The notes beneath the pieces are model-generated. The model was not told the origin of the DNA, did no database searches, and saw only the letters and a program-made list of their open reading frames with translations. 17,239 nt of DNA. Origin: Gemmatimonadota bacterium (lineage in GTDB: Bacteria; Latescibacterota; UBA2968; UBA8231). Position numbers and translations under genes: made by a program. Positions 7,489 through 14,857 of this stretch are shown piece after piece; positions within the stretch are counted from its first letter, which is position 1, and the number at the start of each line of letters is the position of its first letter. The stretch covers positions 1-17,239 of the forward strand of contig JAPOZF010000400.1 in NCBI GenBank assembly GCA_026706165.1, given 5' to 3'.

Positions 7489-7855
7489 GGCGGGGTACGG
7501 TATCTGTGGACCGGAGGCTGGCGGCTTGGGCTACCGTGGATCCCCGGATCGGCGAGAATCCCACGGGTTGGCGGAAATGTGGAAAAAGACCCGGAATCCA
7601 CAAGGGGTGTGGATAAAATGTGGGGACAAATGTTGGCAGCGTTCAGGTCCGGGGAAGGTTTCGGGTTTCCATCGAATGGGATCACCCCCCGAATGGGACT
7701 CGAGGAGGACAACCCCCCATTTCGACGTTCGCCTGGTTTCCAACTGCTTTTCAGCCGGCTTGGAAGGACTGGCGATTCCTGCCTCGGTAGCCGCAGACCC
7801 GCCCTGCCGCCGTCGGCGGAACTGACTGGCGTCTCACGGAAAGGAGATTCCGCTG
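7489..7855. other. 367-bp non-coding gap with short repeats
   Basis: No convincing gene lies between the aldolase stop and the peptidase start. The gap holds a group of DnaA-box-like 9-mers (listed separately) and a 9-bp direct repeat CGAATGGGA at 7673-7681 and 7690-7698. Each repeat copy is near a C-run (ACCCCCC at 7684-7690 and again around 7712-7718). Near the start, CCGTGG (7534-7539) and CCACGG (7561-7566) could pair. The Shine-Dalgarno AAGGAG at 7841-7846 serves the peptidase gene. Confidence 0.6.
7578..7616. promoter_or_regulatory. cluster of DnaA-box-like 9-mers
   Basis: Within 39 bp there are three sites. TGTGGAAAA (7578-7586) is the complement of TTTTCCACA and fits the relaxed TTWTNCACA consensus. 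GAATCCACA (7594-7602) matches the consensus TTATCCACA at 7 of 9 positions. TGTGGATAA (7608-7616) is a perfect match to that consensus on the minus strand. Weaker TGTGG-core copies lie at 7505-7513, 7535-7543 and 7619-7627. Such spacing is known from replication origins and DnaA-regulated promoters. No replication gene is in the window, so the role is open. Confidence 0.4.
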
Positions 7856-9223
7856 GTGAACAGCGCGTGGCATGAGATCGACCGCTACCTGATCGGCGAG
7901 GCCTGGGCCGGCTCCCGCATCGGCGCCCACCTGAAGAAGCTCTGCGACGAGATCGGCCCTCGCTGGGCATCGTCGGCGCAGGAGTGGCAGACGATCGGCT
8001 ACATCCGCGAGCAGTTGGCCGCCTGCGGTCTCGATGCGGTGGATGTAGAGGAGTACGAGATGGACACCTGGTCCTGGTCGGCGGCCGGAGCCACCCTCGA
8101 GGACGGGCGCGAGCTCGATCTCCTGCCGACGATATGGTGCCCCTCGTTCGACATCGAGGCGCCGGTGGTCGACGCGGGTTTCGGGACCGCGCGGGAAATC
8201 GCGGGGGCCGCGGGCCTGCGAGGGTCGATAGCGGTAATGGCGCTCGCGCAGGCCCCGTTCGCGACACCGTCCCCCCATGCCTACCGCCTGCGCAACCTCG
8301 CGGCGGCGGGGGCGGCCGCGGCGGTCCTCATCGACGTCAAGGAGGGCGGGCGCAAGGAGTACCACAGCGCCCACGACCTCGCGGACCCGGATTTTACCGG
8401 CCCGCCGCTGCCCGCGGTCACCGTCTCGAGGGAGGAGGGCCAGCTGCTGCGCAGAAACGCGGGGGCGCGCCTGCGCCTGCGCGCCGGGACGGACACCGGC
8501 CGGGCTCGGTCAGCCAACGTCGTCGGCGAGCTCCGGAGCGCCGGAGCGGCCGGCGAGCACCTCGTCCTCGGGGCCCACCACGACACCGTGTACGGCGCCC
8601 CGGGGGGCAACGACAACACCTCGGGAGTCATCGCCGTTCTCGAAACGGCGCGGGTGCTCGCCAGCCTGCGCAGCGAAACCGGCGAGTCTCCGGGATGCTC
8701 CCTGCGCTTCGTCACCTACAGCGCCGAGGAACAGCGCTTCCAGGGATCCTTCGCCTTCGTCGGCCGCCACTACGGGCACGAGAAGCCCCCGCGTCTGGCG
8801 CTCAACCTCGACGAGCTGAGCACCGGGCACATGAAGGGAGTCGTCCTCGGCTTCCCCCACCTGCAGCCGCTCCTGCAGCGGCAGCTCGACGGCATGGGGG
8901 AAGGGCACCGGTGCCACGTCATGTCACAGCTCGACGCCTCGTCCGACCACTTTCCCTACCTGAAGGCAGGCCTGGACGCGGGGCACCTGTGGCGCTGGCG
9001 GTTCGCCGGCCGCCACGGCGACTCGGACTTCCATCACGAGCCGGGAGACAGCGCCGACAAGCTCAACGTCCGGGAGCTGAAGGAGTACGTCGCCCACCTG
9101 GCGCGGCTGCTGCTGCGGCTGTCGCGGGTGCCGGCGGCGGAGTGGCCGCCGAATCCGGTGACTCCGCAAGAGGTCGCCGCGCGTCTCCAGCGGGAACGCG
9201 GTTCGGTGGTCAGGGTGTTCTGA
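7856..9223 (+). CDS. M28-family zinc metallopeptidase
   Basis: This 455-residue protein has the two-zinc aminopeptidase fold of family M28. Candidate metal and catalytic residues are GAHHDT (His241, Asp243), GGNDNTSG (Asp253), SAEEQ (catalytic Glu291, ligand Glu292), NLDE (Asp319) and the late FHHEPGDSADKL (His393 or His394). An inserted region (about 95-215) looks like the PA-type domain often present in the family. No signal peptide is visible, so it is probably cytoplasmic or exported by an unknown route, which differs from many secreted M28 enzymes. The GTG start at 7856 is supported by AAGGAG at 7841-7846 with 9-nt spacing. It could be an aminopeptidase or carboxypeptidase-like enzyme; the substrate cannot be assigned. 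It is convergent with the sugar transferase gene. Confidence 0.87.
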   Translation: MNSAWHEIDRYLIGEAWAGSRIGAHLKKLCDEIGPRWASSAQEWQTIGYIREQLAACGLDAVDVEEYEMDTWSWSAAGATLEDGRELDLLPTIWCPSFDIEAPVVDAGFGTAREIAGAAGLRGSIAVMALAQAPFATPSPHAYRLRNLAAAGAAAAVLIDVKEGGRKEYHSAHDLADPDFTGPPLPAVTVSREEGQLLRRNAGARLRLRAGTDTGRARSANVVGELRSAGAAGEHLVLGAHHDTVYGAPGGNDNTSGVIAVLETARVLASLRSETGESPGCSLRFVTYSAEEQRFQGSFAFVGRHYGHEKPPRLALNLDELSTGHMKGVVLGFPHLQPLLQRQLDGMGEGHRCHVMSQLDASSDHFPYLKAGLDAGHLWRWRFAGRHGDSDFHHEPGDSADKLNVRELKEYVAHLARLLLRLSRVPAAEWPPNPVTPQEVAARLQRERGSVVRVF

Positions 9224-9226
9224 GGC

Positions 9227-9245
9227 GTCCGGGAAGCCCCCGGAC
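9227..9245. terminator. bidirectional hairpin between convergent genes
   Basis: GTCCGGG (9227-9233) and CCCGGAC (9239-9245) form a perfect 7-bp stem with a 5-nt loop AAGCC. It fills the 23-bp gap between the stops of the M28 gene (+) and the sugar transferase gene (-). The position and symmetry fit a shared terminator. No T-tract is present on either strand. Confidence 0.55.
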
Positions 9246-9246
9246 C

Positions 9247-10707
9247 TCAGCGGGTGCTCTTGCCGGCGAGGACGAACCAGATCGTCCGCAGCATGATCTT
9301 GAAGTCGAGGGCGAGGGAGACGTTCTCGATGTAGTACAGGTCGTACTCGAGCCGCTCCCGGGCGATCCCGTGCAGATCGTTCGAGTCGAGATCGAACTCG
9401 TGCTTCGACTGGGCCCACCCGAGCAGGCCCGGTTTGACGTTGAAGCGGCGCATGTAGAAGGGGATCTCGCGGGCGAACTGATCGACGAAGAAGGGCCGCT
9501 CCGGGCGCGGACCGACGAGGCTCATGTCCCCTTTCAGGAAGTTGATGCACTGCGGGATCTCGTCGAGATGCAGGGCCCGCAACAGGCGGCCGACCGGGGT
9601 GCTCCTCGGGTCGTCGCTGCCGGCCCATACCGGCCCGGTCTGCTCCTCGGCGTCGACCCGCATGGAGCGGAACTTGTACATCGTGAACACCCTGCCGCCG
9701 CGGCCGACCCGCTCCTGGCGAAACAGCACCGGCCCCGGGGAACTCACCTTGATGGCAATCGCCGTCAGAAGCCAAACCGGCAGCAGGCCGGCCAGCACCA
9801 CGAGGGAGACGGCGACGTCTACCAGGCGCTTTATCGCCTCCTGCCAGGGAGCCAGCAGCCGGGGCTGCAGCTCCATCAGGGGCATGCCGTAGATCTGGTT
9901 CGTGCGCACGTGCCCGGTGACGATGTCGTACAGGTCGGGGGTGATGCTGAACGACACCGGCAGCTCCCCGCCGGCCTCGACGATCTCGAGGATTTCCTCG
10001 TGGGTGTTGGAACGCAGGGCGATCAGCACCGCCTGCACGGAGCGTTCCCGCAGGATGCGGCCGAGGTCTCCCACCTGTCCCAGCACCGGGACGTCGCCGA
10101 CCGATGAACGCTCCGCGTCGTTGCGGGCGCGCACGAAGCCGACGACCTCGTGAACGCGCACGGGCCGCGAGTTGAGATCCTGCAGCAGCCGCTCGCCGCG
10201 CTCGTCGGTGCCGACGATCAGGGCCTTCCGGCGGCCGACCCCCGAAATCAGCAGGCGGCGCTGGAGGGACCGCAGGGCGAAGCGGCCCCCGGCGACCAGG
10301 AAGACCATGGACATCCAGTACGACACGAGAAGGAAACGGGTGAAGGAGAAGCCGCTCTCGAGGTCGAAGGTGGCCAGCAGCAGGAGCAGGAATCCTGTGG
10401 TTACGACCTTGATTACCGCGAAAGCCTCGTCGAGCCGGGACAGCGGCTGCTCGAGGCGGTACATCCCGGAGAAGACGAACAGCACCAGCCAGCAGCAGCA
10501 AACCAGGGGCAGGGCGTCGTAGCTGTAGAACTGCAGGGCGAAGGAGAAGGGCATCTCCATGTCGCCGTTCCCCTGTTCCTGCCAGGCCGCTGCGGCGCCG
10601 GCCAGCTTGCCCCCGGCGAACCTCAGCCACAGAAGGGCGGCGGTGGCCAGGTTGATGGCGACGAAGTCGCTGGCGAGCAGCAGCAGCTTTTCCTGGATCC
10701 TGGACAT
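9247..10707 (-). CDS. polyprenyl-phosphate sugar-1-phosphate transferase (WbaP/WcaJ-type)
   Basis: This membrane enzyme starts exopolysaccharide repeat units by moving a sugar-1-phosphate from a nucleotide sugar to undecaprenyl phosphate. The 486-residue protein has the classical long layout: N-terminal membrane helices (about 8-30, 63-83, 97-115, 126-141), a Rossmann-like middle domain (160-275, beginning KALIVGTDERGERLL), a membrane hairpin (298-322), and the C-terminal bacterial sugar transferase domain (291-483). The last contains SPGPVLFRQERVGR (323-336), YKFRSM (344-349), the catalytic pair Asp382-Glu383 in LDEIPQ, and GDMSLVGPRPE (393-403). It lies 46 bp downstream of the mutase gene on the same strand. 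No strong ribosome-binding site is seen. Which sugar is transferred cannot be read from the sequence. Confidence 0.92.
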   Translation of the reverse strand: MSRIQEKLLLLASDFVAINLATAALLWLRFAGGKLAGAAAAWQEQGNGDMEMPFSFALQFYSYDALPLVCCCWLVLFVFSGMYRLEQPLSRLDEAFAVIKVVTTGFLLLLLATFDLESGFSFTRFLLVSYWMSMVFLVAGGRFALRSLQRRLLISGVGRRKALIVGTDERGERLLQDLNSRPVRVHEVVGFVRARNDAERSSVGDVPVLGQVGDLGRILRERSVQAVLIALRSNTHEEILEIVEAGGELPVSFSITPDLYDIVTGHVRTNQIYGMPLMELQPRLLAPWQEAIKRLVDVAVSLVVLAGLLPVWLLTAIAIKVSSPGPVLFRQERVGRGGRVFTMYKFRSMRVDAEEQTGPVWAGSDDPRSTPVGRLLRALHLDEIPQCINFLKGDMSLVGPRPERPFFVDQFAREIPFYMRRFNVKPGLLGWAQSKHEFDLDSNDLHGIARERLEYDLYYIENVSLALDFKIMLRTIWFVLAGKSTR

Positions 10708-10753
10708 CGCCGTTACTGGTTGCTCCGCCCCGGGAAGGGCCGACCGGGAGCGG

Positions 10754-12091
10754 TCAAGATCGGATTACCCCGAGGACTTCGTCCCGCTTGGCAACCATGG
10801 TTTCCCGCGAGCTGCCCTCCAGGTTCAGCCTCAACAGCGGTTCGGTGTTGGACGGCCGCACGTTGAAATGCCAGTCGTCGAAGCTGACGGAAATGCCGTC
10901 GATATTCTCGATGGCCCCGTCGCCGTAGAGTTCGGCCAGCTCGGCGATCTTGGCTTGCGGATCCGCCACCTCGGAGTTGATCTCCCCCGAGATGAAGTAG
11001 CCGGATTCGAAGGGGGCCAGTAGCCGCGAAAGCTTGCCCCGCTGTGACAGGATTTCGAGCAGCAGCAGCGACGGCAGGATCCCCGAATCGGCGCCGAAAA
11101 AATCGCGGAAGTAGTAGTGGCCGCTCAGTTCGCCCGCGAAGACCGCCCCCTCTTCGAACATGCGCGGCTTGATGAAGGCGTGGCCGACGCGCTCGACGAG
11201 GGCCTCCCCGCCGGCGGAGGAGATGAAGTCCCGCACCGCCCAGGAGCAGCGCACGTCGTAGATGATTCGGGCTCCCGGGTGGCGCTCCAGCATGTATCCT
11301 CCCAGCAGGGCGGTCAGGAAGTCGCCCGGCACGAACTTCCCGCGGTCGTCGATGACGAAAAAGCGGTCGCCGTCGCCGTCGAAGGCGAACCCGACGTCGG
11401 CCTGCTCTTCCCGGACCCTCTGCACCAGGTCGGCGCGGTTCTCCTCCTGCATGGGGTCCAGCCCGTGATTCGGAAGGCGGCCGTCCGGTTCGAGGTACAT
11501 CCCGGTTAGCTCGACGGGCAGTGAATCGTACACCCGCTCGAGGATGGGGCCGACCATGCCGTTGGCCGTATCGGCGACTACCTTCAACGGCCGCAGCAGA
11601 CTGGCGTCGATAAGGCCGAGAAGCTTGTCGACGAAAGGTGCGCTGAGATCGATCCGCCGCACTTCACCCCGCCGCCCTGCCGCACCGTAGCTTGCGGTTT
11701 CGACGATTCCCCGCAGGTCTTGAATGCCGGCGTCGCCGCTGAGCAGGTAGGGCATGTCACGCACCATCTTGAAACCGGAGTACGCGGCCGGGTTGTGGGA
11801 GGCGGTGACCATCATCCCCGGCCTGTCGAGAGTGGCGCAGGCGAAGTAGTACTGATCGGTGCTGACCATGCCGAGGTCGATGACGTCGGCGCCCTGCCGC
11901 GTCAGACCGGCGACCACGGCTTCGAATATCGCCGGACTGGACAGGCGCATGTCGCGGCCGACGACGACCTCCCGGGGTTCCAGGAAGGTCGCGAAGGCGC
12001 GTCCGATCGCTTCGGCGGCCTCCTCGTTCAGCTGTTCCGGGTAGATGCCGCGGATGTCGTAGGCTTTGAAAATCGACGGGTCTACGTGCAT
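10754..12091 (-). CDS. phosphomannomutase/phosphoglucomutase
   Basis: This alpha-D-phosphohexomutase interconverts hexose 6- and 1-phosphates and feeds GDP-mannose or UDP-glucose synthesis. The 445-residue protein has normal length and all four active-site loops: TASHNP (96-101, phosphoserine Ser98), the Mg-binding DGDGDR (238-243), the sugar-specificity loop GELSGH (320-325) and the phosphate-binding RPSNTEP (412-418). GELSGH is the Glu-Ser type seen in enzymes that accept both mannose and glucose phosphates (AlgC-like). The ATG at 12089-12091 starts the family-typical …FKAYDIRG segment. It lies between the UPF0047-like gene and the sugar transferase gene, transcribed in the same direction, consistent with an exopolysaccharide precursor role. 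Confidence 0.92.
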   Translation of the reverse strand: MHVDPSIFKAYDIRGIYPEQLNEEAAEAIGRAFATFLEPREVVVGRDMRLSSPAIFEAVVAGLTRQGADVIDLGMVSTDQYYFACATLDRPGMMVTASHNPAAYSGFKMVRDMPYLLSGDAGIQDLRGIVETASYGAAGRRGEVRRIDLSAPFVDKLLGLIDASLLRPLKVVADTANGMVGPILERVYDSLPVELTGMYLEPDGRLPNHGLDPMQEENRADLVQRVREEQADVGFAFDGDGDRFFVIDDRGKFVPGDFLTALLGGYMLERHPGARIIYDVRCSWAVRDFISSAGGEALVERVGHAFIKPRMFEEGAVFAGELSGHYYFRDFFGADSGILPSLLLLEILSQRGKLSRLLAPFESGYFISGEINSEVADPQAKIAELAELYGDGAIENIDGISVSFDDWHFNVRPSNTEPLLRLNLEGSSRETMVAKRDEVLGVIRS

Positions 12092-12167
12092 GAGACCTGT
12101 GGCGGAAAGAAGCGCGTCGCGCCGTCTCTCGGACGTGCTGGGACGCCGGTGGGTTGCAGGCGAGGCG

Positions 12168-13232
12168 TCAGGCGAATCTCGAGACCGTGACGTCGAGGTG
12201 GCGGACCCCCCATTCCGGACGGTGATGCTCCACGAGAATGGGGGACTGGTAGGTGCCCTGGACGATGCGCTGAGCCCCTGTCTCGCTGCTTGAGGAGACC
12301 AGCAGACTGATCGATCTCTTGAGAAGGAGGCGGTAGGCCGGCGTCGACAGCACGGAAATGATGCGGTCGACCACGGACCGGCCGGTAGGCAGTATGTCCA
12401 TGAACTCGTTGTAGAGCCGGATCAGGTCGTAGGAATCGTAATCGCGCGTCCTCTCCGGGATGGGACTCGGTCTCCGGAGCAGCTTCCGGCTTCGCCGCAC
12501 CATGTAGCGCAGCGGATCCGCCAGTACATCGGGCAGGTCCTTGCGGATCAGCAGAGTCTCGTATTCGTTGACGATCAGGCCGGCGTTCTTTTCCCCGGGG
12601 GCCAGGCGGATCTCGATCCGGCCCTTGTCGATTTCGAAGCGGTCGAGCCACTCCTCGAACTGCTGGAACAACCCGTAGCGCGGGTCTTTCAGGTTATGGG
12701 ACTCTATCGGCTGATCCGCCGCCACCGGAAGCGCCAGGCGTTCGCGGTGGACGACCTGCTCGGTGTTGTATCCGAGCACGGTGGTGCGGCGCCGGCGAAC
12801 CAAATCCTTGTAGATGCCATCCAGCTCGACGAAATAGACCGGTTGGTCCGGTTTGTGAAGGTAGGTCACGCAATTCTTGAGACCGGCGCTCATGAAAGTC
12901 AGGTGGGAATCGGCGTTTACCGGTTCGGTCTGCTTTTGCGAATCGCTCAATTCGTCGCGCAGCTGCATGCGGTCATGAAAATACCCGGCGTCGTGGGGGA
13001 AAATCCGCTGCAGGATTCCGAAGAACGGGGCGAGCTGTTTGCGGCTGTGCCCCAGGCGTGCGCAAAATCCCTGCTCGAGATAGCCGGCGGTGGTGTGCCA
13101 GGAACAGTAGACGGCTTTCTGGAAGCAATCGAGCGCGTCGCCGGCCTCTTCGCGCACGCGTTCGGATACGTCGATCAGCTGGAAGCGGGACGTCGGGATC
13201 AGATCGAGATTGATTTCGAGGGGTTGCACCAT
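12168..13232 (-). CDS. two-domain UPF0047 (YjbQ-like) protein
   Basis: The 354-residue product resembles UPF0047/YjbQ proteins, which are normally about 130-150 residues. The first half (about 5-160) has the family's WHTTAG motif (45-50), His80 and His86, ADSHL (107-111) and a VYFVELDG strand (132-139). The second half (205-354) seems to repeat the fold. GEKNAGLIVNEYETLLIRKDL (213-233) aligns with the HTTA…NE.E.LL..DL pattern, and GTYQSPILVE (326-335) aligns with the usual GTWQ.I.L.E strand, but the motif histidine is lost. YjbQ has weak reported thiamin-phosphate-synthase activity; the true role is unknown. Start choice: ATG at 13232 begins at the conserved region, while ATG at 13292 is possible. 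Neither has a clear ribosome-binding site. It is transcribed toward the mutase and transferase genes. Confidence 0.75.
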   Translation of the reverse strand: MVQPLEINLDLIPTSRFQLIDVSERVREEAGDALDCFQKAVYCSWHTTAGYLEQGFCARLGHSRKQLAPFFGILQRIFPHDAGYFHDRMQLRDELSDSQKQTEPVNADSHLTFMSAGLKNCVTYLHKPDQPVYFVELDGIYKDLVRRRRTTVLGYNTEQVVHRERLALPVAADQPIESHNLKDPRYGLFQQFEEWLDRFEIDKGRIEIRLAPGEKNAGLIVNEYETLLIRKDLPDVLADPLRYMVRRSRKLLRRPSPIPERTRDYDSYDLIRLYNEFMDILPTGRSVVDRIISVLSTPAYRLLLKRSISLLVSSSSETGAQRIVQGTYQSPILVEHHRPEWGVRHLDVTVSRFA

Positions 13233-13363
13233 GGCCAGGGGGGGTAACCGGTGCGGTCGCAACAGCGACACAACCGTGCATCTATCGGACATCAATAATA
13301 ATACAAGAAACCCGCATTTCAGGGAGAACGAGGTATGGCAGTCGCTTCCAGGGAGAATTTCTC
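13233..13363. promoter_or_regulatory. divergent promoter gap
   Basis: This gap separates the UPF0047-like gene (-) from the SixA-like gene (+). It contains a short AT-rich island (13290-13311) with a TATTAT-like element on the minus strand. If that is the -10 box, transcription would start close to the ATG at 13292, which favours the inner ATG at 13232 as the true start. No convincing -35 box is seen. AGGGAGAA occurs twice, at 13321 and 13350; the second copy is the ribosome-binding site of the plus-strand gene. Confidence 0.35.
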
Positions 13364-13867
13364 ATGCTCGCGCTTTACGTAATGCGTCATGCCAAGTCCG
13401 ATTGGACGGTTTCGGACGCCAGCGATTTCGAACGGCCCCTCAACAAGCGGGGAATGAAGGACGTTCCCCGGGTCGGCCGGGCCCTGCAGGGGACAGGACT
13501 TCTGCCGCAGCGGGTGATCACATCCCCGGCGGCACGGGCGCTGGCGACAGCCGAAGGGATCGCCTCCGAACTGACCCCGCCCCCCGAGCTGGTCCACGAT
13601 GAGCGAATCTACCGCTCCGGTCCCCACGTCATGAGTTCGGTGGTTGCCGGGTTCGGGTCCGGCGCCAGCTGTGTCATGGCGGTAGGCCACAACCCCGGAA
13701 TGGAGGAGTGGATCGAAATGCTGTGTGGAGCCGCGGTGCGGCTGCCGACTGCGGGCCTGGCCCGGATCGAACTGGAAATCGGGGACTGGTCACAGTTGAG
13801 GGACGGAGGGGGAGAACTGCAGTGGCTGGTAACCCCCCGGTTGCTGAAGGGGATGGGAGTCAGGTAG
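13364..13867 (+). CDS. sixA: SixA-like histidine phosphatase
   Basis: This 167-residue protein is a small histidine phosphatase of the SixA branch. It has the RHG-type motif as RHAKSDW (8-14, nucleophile His9), RPLNKRG (24-30), the ITSPAARALATAEG segment (52-65) and the second catalytic His109 in VGHNPGM. SixA in E. coli removes phosphate from phosphohistidine on HPt or PTS proteins, but substrates of homologues vary. The ATG at 13364 has GGGAG (13351-13355) 8 nt upstream. It is a single plus-strand gene wedged between two minus-strand polysaccharide blocks. Whether it takes part in them is unknown. Confidence 0.87.
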   Translation: MLALYVMRHAKSDWTVSDASDFERPLNKRGMKDVPRVGRALQGTGLLPQRVITSPAARALATAEGIASELTPPPELVHDERIYRSGPHVMSSVVAGFGSGASCVMAVGHNPGMEEWIEMLCGAAVRLPTAGLARIELEIGDWSQLRDGGGELQWLVTPRLLKGMGVR

Positions 13868-13868
13868 G

Positions 13869-13882
13869 CCGGGGCGACCCGG
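13869..13882. terminator. small hairpin between convergent genes
   Basis: CCGGG (13869-13873) and CCCGG (13878-13882) form a 5-bp GC stem closed by a GCGA (GNRA-type) tetraloop. It occupies the 19-bp gap between the stops of the SixA-like gene (+) and the epimerase gene (-). No T-tract follows, so it is a modest candidate for a shared terminator. Confidence 0.4.
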
Positions 13883-13886
13883 GCTG

Positions 13887-14852
13887 CTAGCGCTTGTAAT
13901 CCTCGATTATTCGGGCCAGCGCTTCATCCAGGTCCACCTTGGGATCGTACCCGACCAGGGAGCGGATTTTCTCCAGGTCCGGAGCGCGGTACGACAGGTC
14001 CTCGTAGCGGCCGTTGCGGCGGGTCTGGTCGTAGGGAGTGAACTGGATTTCCGATTCGCTTCCGCTGAGTTCCTTGATCTTGAAGGCGAGGTCCTTGATG
14101 CTGCTCTCGAAGTTCGATCCCAGGTTGACGATCTCGCCGATCGCCTTGTCGCTGAGGGCGAGCCCGACGAACCCGTCGATGGCGTCATCGATGTAGGTCC
14201 AGCAGCGGCGCTGCTCGCCGCTGTCGTATACCGTGATCGGGTGACCGAGAACAGCCTGTTTGATAAGGCGGGGAACCACCATGCCGAAATGCCCGGTCTG
14301 GCGGGGGCCGATCACGTTGAAGGGCCGGACGATGACCACCGGCAAGCGCTTTTCCTTCCAGTAGGCGAGGGCGAGCAACTCGTCGACCGCCTTGGTCGTC
14401 GAATAGCTCCAGCGCACCACCGTCGTGGGACCCAGAATGCGGTCGCTGTCCTCCCGGAACGGGACGTTGCCGTTTTTCTTGCCGTAGATCTCCGAAGTCG
14501 AGGCGAGGATTACCTTCTTCTTCTTCTCGTTGGCGAGCTCGAGGACGTGTTCGGTGCCGCGGATGTTGGTTGTCAGGGTTTGCAGCGGGTTCTCGAGAAC
14601 GTATTCGACCCCGACCGCCGCGGCGAGGTGGTAGATCATGTCGCAGTTGTCTATCAGCGGCCGCAGCGACTCGAAGTTGAGGATGTCGTCGATCTTGCAG
14701 GTGAATCTGTCGTGGCCCTCGAGATGCTGAACGTTGGTGATGTCGCTGGTGGAGAGATTGTCGATGACCGCCACCTCGTCCCCCATCTGCAGATGCCGTT
14801 CTGCGAGATGAGAGCCGATGAACCCGGCACCTCCCGTTATCAGTATTCTCAT
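13887..14852 (-). CDS. NAD-dependent nucleotide-sugar epimerase/dehydratase
   Basis: This 321-residue extended short-chain dehydrogenase/reductase has the NAD-binding GGAGFIG (7-13), an acidic residue after the second strand (Asp31), HLAAAVGVE (75-83), the STS motif (118-120) with EIYG, and the catalytic YSTTK (Tyr150, Lys154). RPFNVIGPRQ and RRCWTYIDD later in the chain are typical of nucleotide-sugar enzymes. The RWSYSTTKA and RCWTYIDD details resemble UDP-glucuronate decarboxylase or UDP-apiose/xylose-synthase-like members, but a 4-epimerase or 4,6-dehydratase cannot be excluded. The start is 5 bp after the methyltransferase stop, so it is the last gene of the deacetylase-methyltransferase-epimerase operon. 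It likely makes a sugar donor for the exopolysaccharide. Confidence 0.88.
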   Translation of the reverse strand: MRILITGGAGFIGSHLAERHLQMGDEVAVIDNLSTSDITNVQHLEGHDRFTCKIDDILNFESLRPLIDNCDMIYHLAAAVGVEYVLENPLQTLTTNIRGTEHVLELANEKKKKVILASTSEIYGKKNGNVPFREDSDRILGPTTVVRWSYSTTKAVDELLALAYWKEKRLPVVIVRPFNVIGPRQTGHFGMVVPRLIKQAVLGHPITVYDSGEQRRCWTYIDDAIDGFVGLALSDKAIGEIVNLGSNFESSIKDLAFKIKELSGSESEIQFTPYDQTRRNGRYEDLSYRAPDLEKIRSLVGYDPKVDLDEALARIIEDYKR

Positions 14853-14857
14853 GTGCG

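Noticed and set aside
7531..7743. 70-codon minus-strand ORF in the same gap
   Set aside because: No start signal and no family likeness; its sequence is mainly a translation of the repeated TCCACA-type motifs.
7489..7855. Calling this gap the chromosomal replication origin
   Set aside because: Only three good boxes are visible, no clear AT-rich unwinding element or replication gene is nearby, and flanking gene directions do not diverge from it. It is kept only as a candidate DnaA-binding region.
7579..7875. 98-codon plus-strand ORF in the gap before the peptidase
   Set aside because: It starts inside the DnaA-box-like sequence, overlaps the peptidase start, has no ribosome-binding site of its own and no recognisable motif.
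7984..10107. Long plus-strand open frame of about 700 codons overlapping the peptidase and sugar transferase genes
   Set aside because: It is out of frame with the M28 motifs and antisense to the transferase motifs. The Arg/Pro/Gly-rich translation marks it as a GC artefact.
13335..13382. 15-codon ORF (MAVASRENFSCSRFT) overlapping the start of the SixA-like gene, preceded by GGGAGAACGAGG
   Set aside because: It could be a translated leader, but it is too short to judge and the main gene has its own well-spaced ribosome-binding site.
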